Part shown: positions 43,075-51,627 of the stretch, piece after piece | Layout: every line of letters begins with the position of its first letter | Position numbering within the stretch: position 1 is the stretch's first letter | NCBI RefSeq assembly: GCF_001884065.1 | Contig: NZ_MACH01000087.1 | Span: 23,880 to 87,879 of the forward strand | Origin: Bacillus proteolyticus | Lineage (GTDB): Bacteria; Bacillota; Bacilli; Bacillales; Bacillaceae_G | Direction: 5' to 3' | DNA length: 64,000 bases | Made by a program: the position numbers and the translations under genes | The notes under the pieces: generated by a model | Database searches by the model: none | Seen by the model: only the letters and a program-made list of their open reading frames with translations | Told to the model about the DNA's origin: nothing

Positions 43075-43826
43075 TAATGAATTCCCCCTAAAATTGTGTT
43101 TATATAGTCCGCATTAGCTTTCGCCTCTTCGGCAATCTTTTGTCGTTCTAACATTTCGTTTGATGATATGCTAGCTTGTACATTTACTAATTGTTTTGGA
43201 ATATTTTTGTATTCCTTCATCCACTTTTCATCTAGGCATGCTGCGGCATTATTTGCTGAGATAATTTCATCACAAAGTCCATATTCCATTGCTTCATCAG
43301 CTGATAACCACGTCTCTGCATCTAGTAATTGTTTTAATATCTCTTCATCTAACTTATCACCAGCACGAGTTAAATAATGTTGCACCATCGATTGATTAAT
43401 ACGCTCAATGTCATCCGCTGCTTTACGTAGCTGATTGGCATTTCCTGATGCGTATGTCCATGCATTGTGAATCATCATCATTGAATTAGCATACATAATG
43501 ATTTTGTCTGAAATCATTGGTAATACTGATGCACACGAAGCGCCTATTCCATCAATATAAGAGATAACCTTTGCCGGATGTCTTTGTAACATTGCGATAA
43601 TAGCCATCGTTTCAAAAACAGATCCACCCGGACTATTGATGTAAAGGTTAATATTTTCAATACCATCACCTAATTCATCAAGTTCATTTTTGAACGTAAT
43701 AGAAGATACTTCGCCATACTCTTCCCATGCATACTTTGTAATTTCTCCATAAATAAAAACATCGGCCGTTTTACCATTGGCGGATGCTTTCATTTGAAAA
43801 AACTTATTCTGTTTGTTCTTTGCCAC
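43074..43826 (-). CDS. ClpP-type head maturation protease
   Basis: 250 residues, self-compartmentalising serine protease: INLYINSPGGSVFETMAII (oxyanion loop), GIGASCASVLPMISDKI with the nucleophile Ser in GASCAS, and MMMIHNAWTYASGN with the catalytic His. It cuts the capsid delta domain in procapsids. The start overlaps the portal gene by 23 bp. Confidence 0.92.
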   Translation of the reverse strand: MAKNKQNKFFQMKASANGKTADVFIYGEITKYAWEEYGEVSSITFKNELDELGDGIENINLYINSPGGSVFETMAIIAMLQRHPAKVISYIDGIGASCASVLPMISDKIIMYANSMMMIHNAWTYASGNANQLRKAADDIERINQSMVQHYLTRAGDKLDEEILKQLLDAETWLSADEAMEYGLCDEIISANNAAACLDEKWMKEYKNIPKQLVNVQASISSNEMLERQKIAEEAKANADYINTILGGIH

Positions 43827-45018
43827 TACCTTTCACCCCCTTTCGTTGATTTGGGGACATATCGATTGGATAAAGATCGCCAGAAATCCATAATTGAGAA
43901 GCTGAACCTCCCTTTGGTGGTTTATCTTCCAATTCACGCACTTCATCTGGTGTTAATCCACCACTTCGAAGCATCATTTGATAAAATTGTGTTCTCGCTG
44001 CTGTATCACCACGTAGTAAGCCACTCATATTAAATTTAAAGTAATATCCAGATTGCCTTTCATCTTTATTTAGCAACTTACGGTTCATTTCTTGTTCATA
44101 CTGACGTGCAATAGGGGTTAAAGTCATTTGAACAAACTGAATCATCAACTGTTCATTGCTACTATAACTCTGTCCTTCAGTATCATTTAAAAAAGAAACA
44201 GGTACATTAAAAACGTTAGCAACTCGCGAACGGGTAATTCGCTCTGATGCTAACGTATCTGATGCGAAGTATTTCCGCTCCATTTCTTCAATATTCACAC
44301 CTGGTTCTCTAAATAAAATCCCGCCATTTTCTTGGTAAAAGCGTCTAAAATCATCAATAATTCTTTGTCTTTTATCACTATCTACGTTAGCTCCATATTC
44401 CAAAATAAAGCTATCTTTCTTCTGCATTTCTGACAAACTAAATTCCTGCACGGCCTTATCGTATTCTAAAGTGTTTCGTAAAACATCGATTGGACAAATA
44501 CCTTGCCATCTTGAAATACCTGTAATGTGTTTGACATGGAACATATTCATATTATGGATATAATAAGTCCCTTCAATTCCGCGTACCTCATACCATAGAT
44601 TATTATCATCCGTATTTAAAAAAGGCGTCACATACGCAGATCCAATAGGAATTAATGATTCCACTTGAAATCGAATGTCACGAATAATAGCTGCATATCC
44701 GTTTCCTTTCTCATTTCTTGAAACTTCTATTTTATTTATCCATTCAAATCCAGTCATGTTTGGATTTGGTTCATTCATTACAACATCAGACACTTGATTA
44801 AAAACCGTGTCATAATCCTTATAGAGCTTTAATGGTAAAGAAGCTACTGTATTAGATAATCTACTAATTACACTGAAAATCGTCTCGTTTGTAGCTAGTT
44901 TTGTATTATCAATACCCCAGAACTTCCTTCCAAACCATGAAGAGAAGTCAAATCCAGCACCTTTCCATCCCGCAGACGCACCTTTCAATGCTCCTTTCAC
45001 ACGATTGAACAAATTCAA
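43804..45018 (-). CDS. Portal protein
   Basis: 404 residues, HK97-family portal that forms the DNA gate of the capsid vertex: NETIFSVISRLSNTVASLPL, ERITRSRVANVFNVPVSFLN and PIARQYEQEMNRKLL. The C-terminus carries DEVRELEDKPPKGG, a known family end. Start 16 bp after the terminase gene. Confidence 0.93.
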   Translation of the reverse strand: MNLFNRVKGALKGASAGWKGAGFDFSSWFGRKFWGIDNTKLATNETIFSVISRLSNTVASLPLKLYKDYDTVFNQVSDVVMNEPNPNMTGFEWINKIEVSRNEKGNGYAAIIRDIRFQVESLIPIGSAYVTPFLNTDDNNLWYEVRGIEGTYYIHNMNMFHVKHITGISRWQGICPIDVLRNTLEYDKAVQEFSLSEMQKKDSFILEYGANVDSDKRQRIIDDFRRFYQENGGILFREPGVNIEEMERKYFASDTLASERITRSRVANVFNVPVSFLNDTEGQSYSSNEQLMIQFVQMTLTPIARQYEQEMNRKLLNKDERQSGYYFKFNMSGLLRGDTAARTQFYQMMLRSGGLTPDEVRELEDKPPKGGSASQLWISGDLYPIDMSPNQRKGVKGSGKEQTE

Positions 45019-45033
45019 ATTTTCACCGCCTTT

Positions 45034-46809
45034 CTAATTAAATAGATCGTTAACTGATACAAATTCAATATTCCCGTCACCTTGTGGCTGAGAAAGCATT
45101 GGTATGACTTCTGTATGAGCATTTAAAAATGCTGCAAAACCATCAATTTTACGGTATTTACTCTGTTTAGACGGTAAAAAGTTTCCGTTTCTATCTTCCA
45201 CAAGTTTTACGTTATTCATATACCAACGGAATAAACGGTTTTTATTACTTATTATTTTCCCATCCAATAAGAGTTCCTTCACATCTTTCAATGCCGGACT
45301 CAATGTTAAATGCCCTTGTCGAACTGACTCTGTTTCAAATCCATATGCCTTCAAATCTTCATTTAAACGATACGCATTGGCAGGGTCATAAGTGATTTTT
45401 TTTATATAATATTGTTTAGACTTCTCAACAAACCAATCATAAACATACTCATATTTCACATATTCACCAGGAATAATAGTTAGCCAACCTTTTTTCACAA
45501 ATTCTGTATAATCAATTTTTTCATTATCACGATCCACTTTAGCTTGCGGAACCCAACTATGAGATAAAGCGAAAACATATCCATCGTCTAATGGAAATTC
45601 TAAACAAGCACTAGTAAAATCTTCTGTAGCTGACAAATCATAACCAGCTACACATTCCATGCCAGCTAATGAATCAACATCTATAACACTTTCATTTCTT
45701 TTTAATATTTCAATACCTATAAATGACATTTCATCATTATCGACGAAAATATTAAACTGCTTTGTAATCCAGTCGTTCTTTTCTGCTTCTGTATGCTTAT
45801 CTGTATTCCAATCATCGATAAGAGATGGAAGATCAAGCGAAACTCCCATATTTGGATTCGCTTTAATCCACAATTCAGGATTCTCGATTTCATCCACACT
45901 GTCCATTTCAGCCATGAAATAAAATTTTCTATCTTGATCGATAATTCCTTCCAAGACATCAGTTGCAATTTCATAGTATTGAACAAGTGGACCTTCAAGC
46001 TGATATCCTGCCGTAGTGATGTAAACAATCATCGGCTGTTTACGTGCGCCACGTGATTTTTTAATAACATTGATTAGCTTAAAGTTTTTAAATTCATGTA
46101 TTTCATCAAAAATACCAAGATGTGTATTCAAACCATCTAATTTCTTACTATCGGATGCCCGAGGCTCGATTTTAGAATGGGTTTTATCATGAAAAATCCC
46201 TTTCTGATTTTCGCGTAAATGCTTCCGAAGAAATGGTGACTTTTGAACCATTGCACGACTTTCATCAAACAATTCTCCGGCTTGTTGTTTTGTGTTTGCC
46301 AAAACATAAACACGAGCACCCGGCTCATTATCTTTAGCAACAGCATAATTAGACAAGCCAGAAATCATTGTAGTTTTTCCGTTTTTACGTCCAATAAAAA
46401 TAAGGCCCTCACGAAAGCGCCTATGCCCTGTATCTTTATGAACCCATCCATACAAAGAACCTATAACAAAGTGTTGCCACGGCTGAAGAACTAACCTTTT
46501 ATAGTCACCTTTTGATGGACGACAAAACTTTTCGATATATCGTATAGGGCGATGAGCTTTTTCTTCTTCAAATATCCAAGGGAACTCCTCAGTACCCTGT
46601 CTTTTCAAATCATTTAGATGACGTTGACAAGACAAAATATTTTTCTTACTAGCTTTTATGTTCCCTTTTACAACTTGTTCTGCATACCAAGTTGTTCTTA
46701 GTTCAGGAGATGGATCTACCAAAATATAAAAATGCTGTATCTGTTCATTTCGCCAATTCTTATACCAATTAGCTATTTCAGATGGCTTAGAAGTCGTCGA
46801 AATCATCAT
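45034..46809 (-). CDS. Terminase large subunit
   Basis: 591 residues, Terminase_1-type packaging motor. ATPase: FIGRKNGKTTMIS (Walker A-like), LGIFDEIHEFKN (Walker B) and VYITTAGY (motif III). Nuclease domain starts with VAGYDLSATEDFTSA (first acidic residue). It cuts and pumps DNA into the procapsid. It overlaps the small subunit gene by 23 bp. Confidence 0.93.
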   Translation of the reverse strand: MMISTTSKPSEIANWYKNWRNEQIQHFYILVDPSPELRTTWYAEQVVKGNIKASKKNILSCQRHLNDLKRQGTEEFPWIFEEEKAHRPIRYIEKFCRPSKGDYKRLVLQPWQHFVIGSLYGWVHKDTGHRRFREGLIFIGRKNGKTTMISGLSNYAVAKDNEPGARVYVLANTKQQAGELFDESRAMVQKSPFLRKHLRENQKGIFHDKTHSKIEPRASDSKKLDGLNTHLGIFDEIHEFKNFKLINVIKKSRGARKQPMIVYITTAGYQLEGPLVQYYEIATDVLEGIIDQDRKFYFMAEMDSVDEIENPELWIKANPNMGVSLDLPSLIDDWNTDKHTEAEKNDWITKQFNIFVDNDEMSFIGIEILKRNESVIDVDSLAGMECVAGYDLSATEDFTSACLEFPLDDGYVFALSHSWVPQAKVDRDNEKIDYTEFVKKGWLTIIPGEYVKYEYVYDWFVEKSKQYYIKKITYDPANAYRLNEDLKAYGFETESVRQGHLTLSPALKDVKELLLDGKIISNKNRLFRWYMNNVKLVEDRNGNFLPSKQSKYRKIDGFAAFLNAHTEVIPMLSQPQGDGNIEFVSVNDLFN

Positions 46810-47167
46810 CAGAATCTCCAGTTAACTCTTCCTGAAGCTTTTTACGGCTCGCCCCAGTTAACCCTAGCTCTCCTAAATATTGACGAATCTGCTGTAAATA
46901 CTTAGGTATCTCTGGTATCAAAGTGTGCTTCGTCAAATTTGTAGAACCGTTTTTATTTGTATACTCCATTGTCAGTCCTTCTTTTTTAACATTGGCTGCC
47001 ATCTCCCTAAACATTTGATAACTGAAAGCAATCGCTTCAACTACAATGGGATCATTGATGTCAGCCTTCCCTTCTCCTTCTAAAACAGACCAAATACGAA
47101 TCCAAGTATCTTTTCCTACCTTTTTTAGATGAGTAGGTGCTTTCCTCTCCATCAATCCTTTATCCAC
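46787..47167 (-). CDS. Terminase small subunit (P27 family)
   Basis: 126 residues: APTHLKKVGKDTWIRIWSVL, DPIVVEAIAFSYQMFREMAA and LGLTGASRKKLQEELTG, which are P27/HK97 gp1-like motifs. It recognises the packaging start site, expected in the gap directly upstream. Confidence 0.88.
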   Translation of the reverse strand: MDKGLMERKAPTHLKKVGKDTWIRIWSVLEGEGKADINDPIVVEAIAFSYQMFREMAANVKKEGLTMEYTNKNGSTNLTKHTLIPEIPKYLQQIRQYLGELGLTGASRKKLQEELTGDSDDDFDDF

Positions 47168-47259
47168 GATATCACCTCACTTACATTTTATGGATAAAAA
47201 GTGCTTACTCGAAAATAAAAAGTTCTTGTTTTCAGGGTTTCCCCCCCTTTAGAAAAACC

Positions 47260-47315
47260 ACTTGAGGTGCGCACGAAGGAGGCGTCCGGTCTGGGCGAAA
47301 ACGGCTCTCAACAAT
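47260..47315. other. Candidate cos / packaging site
   Basis: An island of high GC (GAGGTGCGCACGAAGGAGGC, then GTCCGGTCTGGGCG) lies in the 161-bp gap between the HNH and terminase small subunit genes. HNH next to terminase with a GC-rich spacer is the arrangement of cos-type HK97-like phages. The cut position cannot be seen. Confidence 0.4.
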
Positions 47316-47328
47316 AAAAGGAGGGGGG

Positions 47329-47691
47329 CTATATAAATTCTTTGTTCGCTTTTACTTTTACGAACTGAATCTTTCTTTTATTTTTCTTTTTTCCTCCACC
47401 CTTTTCAGGATGTTCTTTGTTGTGACATTCATTACATAAACTAATTAAGTTATCTAATGTCAATGCAAGCTCAGGATATTCACTTCTTTCTTTGATATGA
47501 TGAACCATATCAGCAGGTACTGGTATCAGTGGATCGTGCTTCATACACTCTTGACAACGGTAGTTGTCTCGTATCAACGCTAACTCTCTACACCTTCGCC
47601 AAGCTGCGCTGTCGTAGAACTTCTTCGCTTCTTTATCCCGTTTGTATTTATCGTAGAACTTTCGCTGTTGTTTTGTTTTGTATTCACTCAT
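47329..47691 (-). CDS. HNH endonuclease
   Basis: 120 residues with a complete zinc-stabilised HNH core: YRCQEC, DMVHHI, and LISLCNECHNKEH, preceded by FYDSAAWRRCRELALIRDNY. Such HNH proteins next to terminase assist cos cleavage in packaging. Confidence 0.88.
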   Translation of the reverse strand: MSEYKTKQQRKFYDKYKRDKEAKKFYDSAAWRRCRELALIRDNYRCQECMKHDPLIPVPADMVHHIKERSEYPELALTLDNLISLCNECHNKEHPEKGGGKKKNKRKIQFVKVKANKEFI

Positions 47692-47899
47692 TCTCTTTAA
47701 CTATATTTCGAGCTACGACTTCACCATCACAATGCAATTCAACGGTTTCAACTCCTACTGTATACTTGTTCATAACCTTTTTTAACTTCTCGAATGCACT
47801 TACACATTCGTTGATAGCTAATGTAAGTTCTTCAACATTCGTTTTCGCTTCTGTTGTATCAATATCAATAAGAGCTGAAACTATATTTTGTTTTGTCAT
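47684..47899 (-). CDS. Small phage protein, unknown
   Basis: 71 residues, soluble (MTKQNIVSALIDIDTTEAKT; AINECVSAFEKLKKVMNKYT). AAGGAGTGTTGAATA precedes the ATG. It is the first gene of the packaging operon and overlaps HNH by 8 bp. Family not recognised. Confidence 0.7.
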   Translation of the reverse strand: MTKQNIVSALIDIDTTEAKTNVEELTLAINECVSAFEKLKKVMNKYTVGVETVELHCDGEVVARNIVKENE

Positions 47900-47935
47900 T
47901 ATTCAACACTCCTTGGCTTTTTTCTTTGTATAATA

Positions 47936-47961
47936 AAAAGCACCCGAATGGATGCTTTTCT
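47936..47961 (-). terminator. Terminator-like hairpin in the leader of the packaging operon
   Basis: On the minus strand AAAAGCATCC / GGGTGCTTTT (loop ATTC, one G-U pair) then T's, about 35 bases upstream of the first packaging gene. Confidence 0.65.
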
Positions 47962-48243
47962 CTCAATTATTAATTTATGTTTTAATTGCGGTACGTGAAG
48001 TTTTATTCTTTTTCCAATTACCTAATGTTGTTACAATCATCTGTGCCGACATTATTAAGTGACTGGAAGAAGAGCAAAAGCTCTCCTTATTAACGGTAGC
48101 ATTCAATCAATACCATCTGCTGGTTTCGGATTTTATGTGCCGTCATTACAGACCGTTTAGAATTTTAGAAACAACATAGTGAGTTGTGTTTTCCGCCACT
48201 TCTCACAATACAAATATATCATGTAAAAAACAAAAGCGTGTCC
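47962..48243. other. Non-coding gap between packaging operon and apeA
   Basis: About 280 bp with no convincing gene. On the minus strand a 25-codon frame (ATG near 48050, MSAQMIVTTLGNWKKNKTSR) is seen without a well-placed ribosome binding site. A nearby AAGGAG (near 48095) is paired inside an AGAGC/GCTCT hairpin. The late promoter is expected here but was not located. Confidence 0.35.
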
Positions 48244-48287
48244 GTAAATAGTTCACAAATAGTCCGCAAATAGTTCGCGAATACTTT
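48244..48287. repeat. Four 11-bp tandem repeats upstream of apeA
   Basis: GTAAATAGTTC, ACAAATAGTCC, GCAAATAGTTC, GCGAATACTTT follow each other without gaps. The period is one helical turn, so the units face the same side of DNA. The last unit runs into TATAAT (48287-48292), a perfect -10 box with no -35. This looks like a protein-binding array controlling apeA. Confidence 0.6.
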
Positions 48288-48319
48288 ATAATAATCACTA
48301 GAAAGGATGGTTGATTTTT

Positions 48320-49768
48320 ATGAAAACTATTAAGTTAATGAAACAAACAATGATAGACGAGTTTGAAGTAGACGGATTTTGGTTCAATCCAAACAATCCA
48401 AATCATAAAGTACATGGGAAACTTTCTTTCTCCCCAAAAGATACATATCTTAATTTATTCGGTAGTCTAACACAAAGTGCTGATGACCCTCTTAGTCTTA
48501 GACAAGGGATCCATTTTGATACTATATGTGGCGAAACATTATCTGGAGAATTAGTTTCCTTATTTCATATTATACAAACATCAAATAGGACTAGTTTTTC
48601 CGGATATCCCAGCCAAACATATAAATTCAACTTCATGATTGTTGGTGGTCATTTTTCTTCTGCTGACGATCTATTATTCGAAAAGGTTTCTTTTAATAGT
48701 ACTTATTTAGAAAGTTTCATGAATTCATCGCCATATACCTATGACTTTGAACATGATGAAAATGGTTTTATGAAAAGTACTAGCGCTTCCTTTAAACACC
48801 CAGAAATTAGCAAGTGGGAGATTCCTAGTATCGATTGTATTTTTTCAACAAATTCGAATTTTAACTTCAGCACAAGTGGCTATAAAAATGTAAGTATGGA
48901 ATTTAAAGCATTATTAGATTTAGTATCAAATTCTCCCCAAAATTATACTTGGTTCTTAGATAATATATATAAACTTTTAAATTTATTTTCTCTTTTTATT
49001 GGAAAAGAACAGTTCTTAAAAGACCTGATTTTTAAAATTAAAGATACACCTGAAGTTCAGAATAATAAATATAAAGTCTTTTTCACACAACAAGATTTTA
49101 AAGAAGGAAAAGATATCGATTCGATTAAGTGTATAACCTTCCTTGATATCAAGGATAATTTAGCAATTTATTTAAATACATGGTTCCTTTTATATAATGA
49201 ATTAGAACCTATATATAATTTATATCTAGATACTAAGTATCAAGGGATTTATGAAGAGTGGAAATTCCTCAATTATACTCGTATTCTCGAAGGGTATCAT
49301 CGATTACGATTTAAAAATAGTACTTTCTGTAATCCTTCAGACTATGATCAAATCAAAGATGAAATTATTACCAATTTAGAAGAAATAATAACCGATGATA
49401 AACTTCAAGACTTAAAGAAAAATATTCAAAACTCTATTTCCTATGCATATGAATACCCTTTCAAAAAGAGATTGATTGATGTTGCTAATTCAATTGACGC
49501 TCCTATTTTTAATAGAGTTTTTAAAAACAAGAAAGATATGAAGGGGTTCATGAATAAAGTAAAAGAAACAAGAAACAAAATGACTCATCCTCAAACCGAA
49601 GATAGTAATATTTTCCGTAATTACAAATTATATCTAGCCAATATTAGATTAAGCGCCCTAATTCATGCTCTGATATTAATAGATTTAGGATTTGCATCTG
49701 ATTATATTGAAAATAAGTTATTTTATCTCTACTACAATTTAGAAACTGCAAAAAAAGAATTAAATTAA
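48320..49768 (+). CDS. apeA: ApeA-like HEPN abortive-infection protein
   Basis: 482 residues from ATG 48320 (a TTG at 48311 in the same frame is closer to AAAGGA). The N-terminal domain matches ApeA_NTD (DEFEVDGFWFNPNNPNHKVH, followed by GKLSFSPKD). The C-terminal third is an Apea-type HEPN domain (NYTRILEGYHRLRF, then VKETRNKMTHPQ with RX4H, R418/H423). ApeA was described as a single-gene anti-phage defence protein, presumed to cleave RNA on infection. It is transcribed opposite to the phage late genes, with its own promoter-like array and terminator, which fits expression in the lysogen. Confidence 0.82.
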   Translation: MKTIKLMKQTMIDEFEVDGFWFNPNNPNHKVHGKLSFSPKDTYLNLFGSLTQSADDPLSLRQGIHFDTICGETLSGELVSLFHIIQTSNRTSFSGYPSQTYKFNFMIVGGHFSSADDLLFEKVSFNSTYLESFMNSSPYTYDFEHDENGFMKSTSASFKHPEISKWEIPSIDCIFSTNSNFNFSTSGYKNVSMEFKALLDLVSNSPQNYTWFLDNIYKLLNLFSLFIGKEQFLKDLIFKIKDTPEVQNNKYKVFFTQQDFKEGKDIDSIKCITFLDIKDNLAIYLNTWFLLYNELEPIYNLYLDTKYQGIYEEWKFLNYTRILEGYHRLRFKNSTFCNPSDYDQIKDEIITNLEEIITDDKLQDLKKNIQNSISYAYEYPFKKRLIDVANSIDAPIFNRVFKNKKDMKGFMNKVKETRNKMTHPQTEDSNIFRNYKLYLANIRLSALIHALILIDLGFASDYIENKLFYLYYNLETAKKELN

Positions 49769-49779
49769 ATTTATACAAT

Positions 49780-49817
49780 AAAAAACATGGAAGGTGATAT
49801 TACCTTTCATGTTTTTT
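49780..49817. terminator. apeA terminator
   Basis: AAAAAACATG..AAGG / CCTT..CATGTTTTTT long hairpin, effective on both strands. Confidence 0.85.
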
Positions 49818-50045
49818 GCAGTTAACAAATTATTTTTTCTACTGTATTAAATCGACTTATTTTTAATGTTTCTTGTATCTTTTCACCCATAATCTTTAAA
49901 AATGAATTAGCTATAACCTAGAGTGTGTTAAATTCACCTGTACGCATTTAACTTATATGTATCAAGCCTTCATGTATTATTGCGGAAATGAATTTGACAC
50001 GTTCAGTTTGTAGCTAATTCAAAAATTGATAAAAAAAGAAAGAAA

Positions 50046-50588
50046 TTAGATTTTAAATTTCCTTTGATAATCATTTAATGCATCTTGTTCAATTCCGATG
50101 TATCTCAATGTTTCTTTTTGCTCTGTATGGTTTAGCATTTGCTGTAGAACCGCTACATCTCTAAACTGTTGATAATGGTGATATCCGTATGTTTTACGTA
50201 AAGAATGTGTCCCAATACGTTCTAACCCAAACTCTTGCGCTGCTTGATTCAATATCACATAAGCCATTGCCCTTGTAATTGGCTTATTTTTCCCGTTCCG
50301 ACTTTTAATCAAATACTCGTTTTTCGGCTTTCCTTTTGTATAATCACGAATTGCCTTCTTTAATTCTGATGGCATTTTGATATCTTTTATTTTCCTTGTC
50401 TTCTTTTCACGTATAACAATATTCCATCCCTCTACATCACGAACACGCAAACGTAATATATCTGATATCCTAAATCCTGTATTAATACCAAGAAGAAACA
50501 GAATGTAGTTCCTCTCATTCTGCTTCTTATAGAACTCTTTTATTTCTTGGATGATTTCTTTATTTCGAATCGGTTGTACAATGTTCAT
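50046..50588 (-). CDS. Small tyrosine recombinase
   Basis: 180 residues covering only the catalytic domain of the tyrosine recombinase family: NTGFRISDILRLRVRDV (catalytic Arg), GTHSLRKTYGYH (HxxR), MLNHTEQKETLRYIG (distal His and Tyr). There is no core-binding domain. Such proteins lie next to ArpU in many Bacillus phages and have an unknown role, separate from the integrase. It overlaps arpU by 4 bp. Confidence 0.82.
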   Translation of the reverse strand: MNIVQPIRNKEIIQEIKEFYKKQNERNYILFLLGINTGFRISDILRLRVRDVEGWNIVIREKKTRKIKDIKMPSELKKAIRDYTKGKPKNEYLIKSRNGKNKPITRAMAYVILNQAAQEFGLERIGTHSLRKTYGYHHYQQFRDVAVLQQMLNHTEQKETLRYIGIEQDALNDYQRKFKI

Positions 50589-51055
50589 ACCATTTCTACC
50601 TCTTCACCTTGCGCCTTTTGTTTAAATACTTCTTTTCGCAAACTGAAAGCTAAACGTAATAAAGCTTTTCCTTTCACTTTATAATACGTTGTTCTACCTA
50701 ACTTCACTTCATCCATTATGTCTGGATCATACCCCTTATCTTCTTCCATGTAATACATATATATAATTTGTCTTTCTCTTTTTGGTAGCCTGTTAACAGC
50801 CCTATGAATCCAATTCATAAATTTATCTCTAGCCATCTCATATTGTACTCTTTCAATAGCTACATTTTCAGTAGAACTGTTAAATTCATTCGTTACAGAT
50901 GGAGGAACAATTGAATACGATGCGGTTAATTTTGGTAAAATGTCACTTGGCATTTGAGACAAATACATACGATATTCCTCAAATATTTTTTCTACTTCAT
51001 TTTTTGTCTCTTCTTCATCTAAAACAGGCATTTTAAATGATAATTGTTTATTCAT
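50585..51055 (-). CDS. ArpU-family late transcription regulator
   Basis: 156 residues: FEEYRMYLSQMPSDILPKLT, and a sigma-region-4-like C-terminus (RLPKRERQIIYMYYMEEDKG, LGRTTYYKVKGKALLRLAFS). ArpU proteins are thought to activate late genes. ATG 51055 has GGAGG at 8 bases; 5 codons upstream are less likely. Confidence 0.82.
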   Translation of the reverse strand: MNKQLSFKMPVLDEEETKNEVEKIFEEYRMYLSQMPSDILPKLTASYSIVPPSVTNEFNSSTENVAIERVQYEMARDKFMNWIHRAVNRLPKRERQIIYMYYMEEDKGYDPDIMDEVKLGRTTYYKVKGKALLRLAFSLRKEVFKQKAQGEEVEMV

Positions 51056-51075
51056 ATTAAATTCCTCCATTGTTA

Positions 51076-51246
51076 TTATTTTTGTCTTAATGCTCCACGT
51101 CTGCGTTCATAACGTGGTCCGCGAATTCCCATTAACTCTTCAATTTCATGAGTGCTTAATTTATCTTTTTGTTTTTTCTTGTTTTTCTTTTTCACTTGTT
51201 TTGATTGCCTATTCCATTCACGCAATTGATCCCTTAGCACCTTCAT
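51076..51246 (-). CDS. Small basic phage protein
   Basis: 56 residues, very lysine/arginine-rich (VKKKNKKKQKDKLSTHEIEE; GIRGPRYERRRGALRQK). GGGAGATGGGGAA precedes the ATG. It precedes arpU in the early-to-late region. Probably nucleic acid-binding; family not recognised. Confidence 0.6.
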   Translation of the reverse strand: MKVLRDQLREWNRQSKQVKKKNKKKQKDKLSTHEIEELMGIRGPRYERRRGALRQK

Positions 51247-51268
51247 TTCCCCATCTCCCTTCTCAAAA

Positions 51269-51325
51269 TAAAAAGGACACCATTTCTTAAAACAGCTTTA
51301 TCGCTGCTCTAAAAATTGGTGTCCT
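51269..51325 (-). terminator. Terminator of the early operon
   Basis: AGGACACCA / TGGTGTCCT outer stem with an inner AGCAGC/GCTGTT stem; TTTTTATTTT on the minus strand. Confidence 0.75.
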
Positions 51326-51359
51326 CTAGTTTTCTAGCCGGACTGTATTTGGTTTTCAT

Positions 51360-51482
51360 TTATTTGATAATACCTGCTTGTACAAAGAGATTTCTCCAAG
51401 CTTTATTAACTTCGTGTTTCTCAACGGCTTTCGCACGACGAGCAATAGCCTTTCTTACTTTCCTTTTCTTTAAATTAGCCAT
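51360..51482 (-). CDS. 40-residue basic phage protein
   Basis: The frame has TTAGGAGA 4 bases before its ATG and encodes MANLKKRKVRKAIARRAKAV and a short amphipathic end. It is separated from the next gene by a terminator. Possibly nucleic acid-binding. Confidence 0.6.
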   Translation of the reverse strand: MANLKKRKVRKAIARRAKAVEKHEVNKAWRNLFVQAGIIK

Positions 51483-51566
51483 TCTCCTAACCTCTCTTTC
51501 TTCTAAAAGGATTATTTTGTTAAGTTTTCAAACAACCTTCATTTCAAAATTTTCAGATCCAGATGA

Positions 51567-51593
51567 ACCTCTAGACGCATACACCATATACTA
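51567..51593 (+). promoter_or_regulatory. Sigma-K-like promoter of the gerPF paralogue
   Basis: CATATACTA (51585-51593) fits the sigma-K -10 consensus CATANNNTA, with an AC (51567-51568) 16 bases upstream as the short -35. The start codon follows 35 bases later. Consistent with expression in the mother cell. Confidence 0.5.
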
Positions 51594-51627
51594 ATTTAAT
51601 TACTTCCTAGGAAAGCAGGTGAAACCT

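Noticed and set aside
48244-48287. CRISPR-like array
   Set aside because: Units of 11 bp without spacers are a binding-site array; no cas genes and no other arrays were seen in the window.
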